Source: LH-M37 sp032251315 (GTDB lineage Bacteria; Pseudomonadota; Gammaproteobacteria; SZUA-229). Taken from it: a stretch of DNA of 18,736 bases. Positions 14,811 through 18,736 of this stretch are shown here, piece by piece (positions within the stretch are counted from its first letter, which is position 1; each line of letters opens with the position of its first letter). The stretch is from assembly GCA_032251315.1 (NCBI GenBank), contig JAVVEE010000052.1:1-18736 (forward strand). Reading direction: 5' to 3'. The position numbers and the translations under genes are program-made. The notes beneath the pieces are model-generated. The model had not been told where the DNA came from. It saw only the letters and a program-made list of their open reading frames with translations, and ran no database searches.

Positions 14811-15476
14811 ATGCGGGTATTACTGGTGGAAGATGATGACCTGATTGCGCACGGCATTCAGGCCGGACTGCGCGCGCACGGACTGACGGCCGACAGGGTG
14901 GCAACCGCGGCGCAGGCCGAGGCCGCAGTCTCCGCGGCACACTGTGACGTGCTGATTCTTGACCTGGGTTTACCCGACGAAGATGGCATGCGCCTGTTGC
15001 AGCGTTGGCGTGCGGCTGGCGTGGCACTACCGGTGCTGGTACTGACCGCACGTGATGCGGTCGAAGACCGTATCGCCGGCTTGCGTGCCGGGGCCGATGA
15101 TTATCTGCTCAAGCCTTTCGATCTTGATGAACTGATCGCGCGCCTGCACGCTCTGTTGCGCCGAGCTGGTGGACGTAGCGTGGATGTCATCGAGCAGGGG
15201 CCACTGCGGGTCGATGTCGCTAGCGGCGAAGTGACTTTACACGACCAGCGCGTGATTTTAGCGCGCCGCGAACAGGCCTTGCTGACAGCTTTGTTACATG
15301 CACGCGGACGTATTCTCAGCGCCGAGCAGCTCAAGGATAGCCTCTATGGTTTCAGCGAAGAGATAGAGAGTAACGCAATCAATGTACACATCTATCATTT
15401 ACGCCGCAAACTGGGAGCCGGCATGGTCGAGACAGTACGCGGTGTTGGCTATCGCTTTAATATGGTGGTGACATGA
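14811..15476 (+). CDS. OmpR-family response regulator (QseB/PmrA/DsbR-like)
   Basis: The 221-residue regulator has a receiver domain (1-115) with the acidic pocket Asp8/Asp9, phosphoacceptor Asp51 (LILDLGLP), Thr79 and Lys101 (LLKPFD). A winged-helix DNA-binding domain follows (about 125-220), ending in NAINVHIYHLRRKLG and ETVRGVGYRF, a close match to the QseB/PmrA subgroup. AGGGTGA precedes the ATG. The stop overlaps the kinase start by four bases (ATGA). Placement divergent from a dsbG operon matches the copper-responsive regulator DsbR (PA2479) of Pseudomonas aeruginosa, so control of tlpA-dsbG is the likely job. The family is certain; the DsbR identity is inferred from context. Confidence 0.93.
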   Translation: MRVLLVEDDDLIAHGIQAGLRAHGLTADRVATAAQAEAAVSAAHCDVLILDLGLPDEDGMRLLQRWRAAGVALPVLVLTARDAVEDRIAGLRAGADDYLLKPFDLDELIARLHALLRRAGGRSVDVIEQGPLRVDVASGEVTLHDQRVILARREQALLTALLHARGRILSAEQLKDSLYGFSEEIESNAINVHIYHLRRKLGAGMVETVRGVGYRFNMVVT

Positions 15477-16819
15477 GTCTGCGCCTGCGTTTGTTACTGA
15501 TGATCGGCGTCTCGCTCAGTCTGCTCTGGAGTGTGGTCGCGGTGTGGATGGTACGCGACCTGAACCAGGAAATTTATCGTACGCTGGATCGGCGTCTGGT
15601 GATGTCGGCACAAATGGTAGCGGGCCTGATGGCGCAGAATCCTGAGGCCTGGGAGGGCAAGACAGTCAAAACAGAATTATCAAAAATGACCATGCCGGTG
15701 ACCGCAGAAGAACTCGCCTGTCAGGTGAGTTCGCTAAGCGGCGAGGTGCTGGCACGCACTCCCGGCGCTATACCCGAAACGGTAATAGCGCAGGCGCCGG
15801 GTTTTTCTGAACGTGAGATTAATGGCGAACGCTGGCGCAGCTTCACATTTGAAGGCCTGGGCCTGCGCGTCACTACCGCCGACCGCCTGGCTGAACGCAG
15901 TAATTTGCGAAGTGAAGTGGTGCTTGCCGCGGCCATACCCTTTGTGATCGCTATGATCGGCAGTCTGCTGCTGCTCTGGTTTGGCGTGAAGCGTGCTTTA
16001 GTGCCGCTGGAAAGCCTGCGTCAGATACTGGCGAAACGGGCGCCAGATACGCTGACACCGATTGCCAATAGCGCGACACCGGATGAGTTGCGACCCCTGG
16101 TGGCTACTTTGAATCAGCTGCTGGAACGCATCACTCTGGCACTGCAACGTGAACGCCGCTTCACCAGCGATGCGGCGCACGAATTGCGCACCCCGCTCAC
16201 CGCGATCAAAACCCATTTGCAGGTGGCGCGTATCAGTGATGATAAAGAAGCAAAAATCGCCCTGGAATATGCCGAGGAAGCGAGCTCGCGTTTGCAGCAC
16301 ACACTCACACAACTTTTAACCTTATCGCAAATCGAAGGGCCGTTTTCCTGGGGTGACGTCGGTGGCTGCGATGCCGATGCGGTGGCGCGGCTGGCGATGC
16401 GTGATGCTGCGCCGGATGCGCCGTTGCGTATCGTAGTCGAGACTGATGGCCGGCGCGCCAAGCTGGCCTTGCCGCAGGCGCTGGCGGTGACTGCGCTGCG
16501 CAATTTGCTCGATAATGCGCTGCGTTACTCGCCGGCAGAAAACAGCGTTAGCTTACGCACGGTCGTCACCACCGAGTCGGTTATATATTACGTAAGTGAT
16601 AATGGCCCTGGGCTAAACAGCGATGACGCAAAGCGGGCGCTGCGTCGGTTCTGGCGGCGCGGTTCAGGTCACGGCAGCGGTCTGGGTCTGTCGATAGTCG
16701 CTGCGATCAACCGGCATTTCGGTGGCAAGCTGGAACTGTTAGCCGGTTCAGCAGGCGGCCTCGAAGTCAGGCTGAGCTTGCCGAGAATACCAGCGGGTTC
16801 AAGGCATGATCGCGATTGA
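15473..16819 (+). CDS. Sensor histidine kinase (QseC/DsbS-like)
   Basis: The 448-residue kinase has two membrane segments (about 5-27 and 150-171) that bracket a periplasmic sensor domain of about 120 residues. A HAMP linker, the H box with His236 (FTSDAAHELRTPL), the N box (RNLLDNALRYS, Asn348), G1 (DNGPGL, Asp376) and G2 (GSGLGLSIV) follow. All catalytic motifs are intact. The sensor domain contains a single cysteine, Cys83. In P. aeruginosa DsbS a single periplasmic cysteine, Cys82 as I recall, is needed for Cu(I) sensing. This and the dsb neighbours make copper or thiol-redox sensing the best hypothesis; QseC-like roles remain possible. It shares four bases with the regulator gene. Confidence 0.92.
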   Translation: MSLRLRLLLMIGVSLSLLWSVVAVWMVRDLNQEIYRTLDRRLVMSAQMVAGLMAQNPEAWEGKTVKTELSKMTMPVTAEELACQVSSLSGEVLARTPGAIPETVIAQAPGFSEREINGERWRSFTFEGLGLRVTTADRLAERSNLRSEVVLAAAIPFVIAMIGSLLLLWFGVKRALVPLESLRQILAKRAPDTLTPIANSATPDELRPLVATLNQLLERITLALQRERRFTSDAAHELRTPLTAIKTHLQVARISDDKEAKIALEYAEEASSRLQHTLTQLLTLSQIEGPFSWGDVGGCDADAVARLAMRDAAPDAPLRIVVETDGRRAKLALPQALAVTALRNLLDNALRYSPAENSVSLRTVVTTESVIYYVSDNGPGLNSDDAKRALRRFWRRGSGHGSGLGLSIVAAINRHFGGKLELLAGSAGGLEVRLSLPRIPAGSRHDRD

Positions 16820-16892
16820 GAGTTTTAACAGATCAATGGGGTCACCCATAAGTCGTTCGCTATCAACAGGCGAATAAAACTAAAGTGCAGCC

Positions 16893-16910
16893 ACCCCCAA
16901 AAACTGGGGT
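16893..16910 (+). terminator. Weak hairpin after the kinase gene
   Basis: ACCCC and GGGGT form a 5-bp stem around an eight-base loop about 75 bases after the kinase stop. The nearest T run (TTTTTT) starts ten bases later, so terminator function is doubtful. Confidence 0.25.
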
Positions 16911-17026
16911 AGGAACACATTTTTTAGTAATATTAGCGAATACTGTGATCCAACCCAGGTTTTTTGTTGCAGCGTCATGAGCGCGGGACATCAAGCTCGT
17001 GGAATATCGCCTCCATGCCGCCGGCT

Positions 17027-17536
17027 TCAGTTATGGCGATGGCCGCCGTGCCCATGAAAACCCGGTTGCACCTCCCGGCTCGCCACTTCGGTCTCCTCCA
17101 GGTAGTGGACAAAAGCACGGCGCAGCCGCTCGCCCCAGCCCGAGCCCAGGCGGGCTCCCGCCTGCTGCAGGGTCGCCTCGATCTGCTCGGCCGTCGCCTG
17201 CAGGAGGTCGTAGGTGATGGTCAGCTCGGCCGCATCAATATCCACCGCGTACACCCCCATCATGGCGAGCAGCTGTTGGCTCACCTGCTGCGCCTCGTCG
17301 TTCGATAAGGGCGTTTCCAGGTGCAGGCTGCGGCGCTTTAGCACTTCCTGCCCGGCCTGCTTCGGAGCCCGCTCGCCCGGTACACCAATATATAGGTGGG
17401 GGTTGGCCATGAAGCGGTCCTGGCACTGCTGCGAGCAGAAGGCAAAGTCCACGCCCTGATAGTTGATCGCATACTGATCCGGCGCCACCAACATCTGGCA
17501 CACCGGGTCTTTCACTTTTTCACTGTCTGGTACCAT
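17027..17536 (-). CDS. YHS-domain protein with an HMA-like C-terminal domain
   Basis: Residues about 7-50 form a YHS/TRASH-type metal-binding domain: KDPVCQMLV with its single Cys and Met, then VDFAFCSQQCQDRFMANPHLY with a C-x3-C pair. Residues about 75-140 (TPLSNDEAQQVSQQLLAMMG to ATLQQAGARLGSGW) have the beta-alpha-beta pattern of a heavy-metal-associated domain but lack the CxxC motif. The tail ends in a His/Gly-rich stretch (HGHGGHRHN). I know similar proteins from copper/silver resistance clusters, where they are thought to bind or hand over metal. AAGGAG lies nine bases before ATG 17536, which I prefer; in-frame ATGs at 17542 and 17554 are alternatives. It is downstream of a broken YHS gene on the same strand. 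Confidence 0.8.
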   Translation of the reverse strand: MVPDSEKVKDPVCQMLVAPDQYAINYQGVDFAFCSQQCQDRFMANPHLYIGVPGERAPKQAGQEVLKRRSLHLETPLSNDEAQQVSQQLLAMMGVYAVDIDAAELTITYDLLQATAEQIEATLQQAGARLGSGWGERLRRAFVHYLEETEVASREVQPGFHGHGGHRHN

Positions 17537-17563
17537 TGTCATGTTCTCCTTCATTCATATGAC

Positions 17564-17770
17564 CTAACGTACAATGCGTTCTTCCGATACTGTTACCACG
17601 CCGTTGCCGGAAGCCGCCGACCGACCGCCAGGCCAATCAGCGGGCCCGGCGATGCTATACAACCAAACCAGCCGGCTGCGGCGAAGCCGAGCCCCTGTCC
17701 CAGATCGGTGACTGACTTCCATGCCACAAACCGGATCCTTGAAGGTTCTTTCATCGTCTTTATGTTTCAT
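17564..17770 (-). pseudogene. Truncated YHS-domain gene
   Basis: ATG 17770 has an excellent ribosome binding site (AAGGAGG, five bases ahead). The product starts like a normal YHS protein or the front of a copper P-type ATPase (RTFKDPVCGMEVSH), but after about 20 residues the similarity stops. The Tyr/Phe-rich second half with its C-x3-C is missing. The remaining frame (RSGTGARLRRSRLVWL and onward) is Arg/Gly-rich and has no family features. A different frame, listed next, looks more protein-like across the same bases. A deletion or frameshift in a metal-resistance gene is the simplest reading. Confidence 0.6.
17593..17754 (-). CDS. Possible small hydrophobic protein overlapping the broken YHS gene
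   Basis: A second minus-strand frame runs from ATG 17754 to TAA 17593 (53 residues) inside the broken YHS gene. It has a basic start (MKEPSRIRFVAWK), a glycine- and alanine-rich hydrophobic stretch (GLGFAAAGWFGCIASPGPLI) and a short basic end (VGRRLPATAW), the layout of a one-helix membrane protein. The stretch is loosely reminiscent of AtpZ-type small membrane subunits, but too short to call. It lacks its own Shine-Dalgarno, the good one belonging to ATG 17770 sixteen bases earlier. It could be a coupled small gene, the surviving part of a frameshifted gene, or chance. Confidence 0.3.
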   Translation of the reverse strand: MKEPSRIRFVAWKSVTDLGQGLGFAAAGWFGCIASPGPLIGLAVGRRLPATAW

Positions 17771-17788
17771 CGCAGCCTCCTTAGTCAT

Positions 17789-18004
17789 TTATTAGTCATT
17801 TAACAGAACGATCGCCCTATCAGCGTTTGCGGGGCTGACCGATTATGCGCTACCCACCCATGCCTAAACCCATAACTCCAACGTGTAATGCCGCATGAAC
17901 ACCTTCTCCAACGGTATGCGCTCATGGCCATTCAGGCTGTAAATCATAAATGTCACTAGGAGGTTGTCGGATTTAGGATGAATTGGCTGCGGGCCACGCA
18001 GGGC
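17789..18004. other. Gap with a possible coding remnant
   Basis: No intact gene is visible in these 216 bases. Past the stop of the DoxX-like gene, the same minus-strand frame stays open to a TAG at 17864-17866. It includes a 27-codon stretch from ATG 17947 whose translation (MIYSLNGHERIPLEKVFMRH) looks protein-like but is unknown to me. I see no insertion-sequence end. Confidence 0.3.
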
Positions 18005-18325
18005 TTAGACGGCATAACGGTCCCATCCGGCATAGGAATCCCTGATCCGCCCACGTGGCAGCGCCAAAACGATCAACAGCGCGCCGCAGATCACGCCGTT
18101 ACAGACCGCCAGCGGCGAGGCGATGCCGTCGAGCAGCCAGGGTGCAGCGATCTCCAGCACACCGGCCCCGTAGACCAATGCGCTCGACAGATTCAGGTCG
18201 TAGTACTGCGCAAAGATGTCCGCCGCCGCCTGCGTCGCCACCAGCTTATCCAGCCCGAACAACAACAGAAACACGCCGAGCCCAAGGCGCAGCACCAGTA
18301 GGGCAATATCAGATTCTCTGTCCAT
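18005..18325 (-). CDS. DoxX-like membrane protein with an SPW-like C-terminus (probable chimera)
   Basis: The 106-residue frame has a strong ribosome binding site (GGAGGTGA, three bases before the ATG). Residues 1-60 (LVLRLGLGVFLLLFGLDKLV, then VYGAGVLEIA) match the first part of DoxX-type four-helix membrane proteins found in metal-resistance and redox clusters. After GVLEIA the usual third and fourth DoxX helices are missing. Instead the sequence continues APWLLDG, then a membrane helix ending LPRGRIRDSYAGWDRY, which resembles the last part of SPW-repeat membrane proteins (PF03779). An internal deletion joining two neighbouring genes in frame would produce this. Whether the product is stable is unknown. 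Confidence 0.6.
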   Translation of the reverse strand: MDRESDIALLVLRLGLGVFLLLFGLDKLVATQAAADIFAQYYDLNLSSALVYGAGVLEIAAPWLLDGIASPLAVCNGVICGALLIVLALPRGRIRDSYAGWDRYAV

Positions 18326-18363
18326 ACGTCACCTCCAAGGGATTTTTGTTTGGCCACCGAGTC

Positions 18364-18735
18364 TCATCCCGTTCGCGTCCTCGTCTGCCGGAGCCGCGGA
18401 AAGAACGCCGGCGTGATAGCCGCATAGTGTGCATACGACTCACCGAACGTCTTGTGCACTTCCGCCTCCTCGCGTCCGGCCAGGCACAGGTACATATAAA
18501 CCAGCACCGGGAACATGAGCAGCATGAGAATCGTCGGCCACTGCAGGAGAAAGCCGAACATGATCAGGATGAAGGCGGTGTACTGCGGGTGCCGTACCCA
18601 GGCATAGGGCCCGCTTGGCGCAGCTGGGATACGAGCGGCGATTACACCGCCTGCATCCCAACAGACCCGGCTCAACGGTTCCGCATGCGCTCGCGTTCCT
18701 GCTGATGCTCCATCATCTGCTCCATCATCATCTGC
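18364..18735 (-). CDS. Isoprenylcysteine methyltransferase-like membrane protein, partial
   Basis: The last 80 residues match the C-terminal half of the ICMT/PEMT-like methyltransferase family (PF04191 type). They include GPYAWVRHPQYTAF with the SAM-site RHP, a membrane hairpin (GFLLQWPTILMLLMFPVLVYMYL), and the REEAEVHKTFGESYAHY tail. Such proteins occur in copper/silver islands, usually about 200 residues long with extra N-terminal helices. The frame stays open to the window edge, so the N-terminus may lie outside. TTG 18675 is the first marginal start inside, but the region upstream of GPYAW does not resemble the family. A rival frame ends at 18672, so a 5' truncation is equally possible. 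Confidence 0.55.
   Translation of the reverse strand, partial: ADDDGADDGASAGTRAHAEPLSRVCWDAGGVIAARIPAAPSGPYAWVRHPQYTAFILIMFGFLLQWPTILMLLMFPVLVYMYLCLAGREEAEVHKTFGESYAHYAAITPAFFPRLRQTRTRTG
18672..18734 (-). CDS. Possible 3' end of a Met/Gln-rich protein, partial
   Basis: A minus-strand frame entering from the window edge ends at TGA 18674-18672. Its 20 visible residues (QMMMEQMMEHQQERERMRNR) are Met-, Gln- and Glu-rich. A Met/His-rich tail would suit a metal-binding periplasmic protein in this island. The TGA overlaps the TTG start of the methyltransferase-like frame (TTGA), as in coupled genes. Only the edge is visible, so this is weak. Confidence 0.3.
   Translation of the reverse strand, partial: QMMMEQMMEHQQERERMRNR
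18706..18729. repeat. Two tandem copies of a 12-bp unit
   Basis: TGCTCCATCATC occurs twice in tandem (18706-18717 and 18718-18729). On the minus strand it encodes the repeated Met-Met-Glu-x unit of the Met-rich frame. Confidence 0.8.
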
Positions 18736-18736
18736 A

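Noticed and set aside
18055..18705. 216-residue plus-strand frame at the right end
   Set aside because: Arg/Pro/Ser-rich translation typical of the opposite strand of GC-rich genes; overlaps the DoxX-like and methyltransferase-like frames.

Overview
The window looks like a chromosomal segment of a gammaproteobacterium. LpoA is typical of that class. The gene order rsmI-lpoA-yraN-gmhA/diaA, sspB-sspA-petCBA and algW-hisC matches blocks known from pseudomonads and related gammaproteobacteria. The proteins also read as gammaproteobacterial: the cytochrome b has PVWY in place of PEWY, the SspB ends in a ClpX-binding tail, and the two-component pair is of the QseB/PmrA type. No rRNA, tRNA, CRISPR array or intact transposase is visible.

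Layout. 1-414 is an AT-rich edge without a recognisable gene. 415-2161 (minus) holds a TraB/GumN-family protein and rsmI. 2250-5188 (plus) is a cell-envelope operon: lpoA, yraN and a GmhA/DiaA-type SIS protein. 5348-9073 (minus) holds sspB, sspA and petCBA (the cytochrome bc1 complex). 9288-10427 (plus) is a DegS/AlgW periplasmic protease, and 10472-11563 (minus) is hisC. 11699-12136 (plus) is an Hsp20 chaperone with a heat-shock-like promoter and a clear terminator, followed by a 54-residue cysteine-rich protein. 12455-12835 is non-coding and carries a 106-bp nested inverted repeat.

The most interesting part is 12836-16819. A DsbG-type thiol isomerase and a membrane-anchored TlpA-like thioredoxin form one operon, divergent from a response regulator/sensor kinase pair. 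This resembles the copper-responsive DsbRS/dsbDEG arrangement of Pseudomonas aeruginosa. The sensor's only cysteine outside the cytoplasm is Cys83. A PmrA/QseB-like direct repeat overlaps the -35 of the regulator promoter. A hairpin covers the Shine-Dalgarno of the TlpA-like gene.

From about 17.0 kb to the right edge, all genes lie on the minus strand and belong to families common in heavy-metal (copper/silver) islands: YHS-domain proteins, DoxX, and an isoprenylcysteine-methyltransferase-like membrane protein. Several are broken or chimeric: a truncated YHS domain overlapped by a second reading frame, a DoxX N-terminus joined to an SPW-like C-terminus, and two open frames at the edge. I read this as an eroding metal-resistance island beside a copper-stress disulfide-repair module. 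The link between the two is inference.
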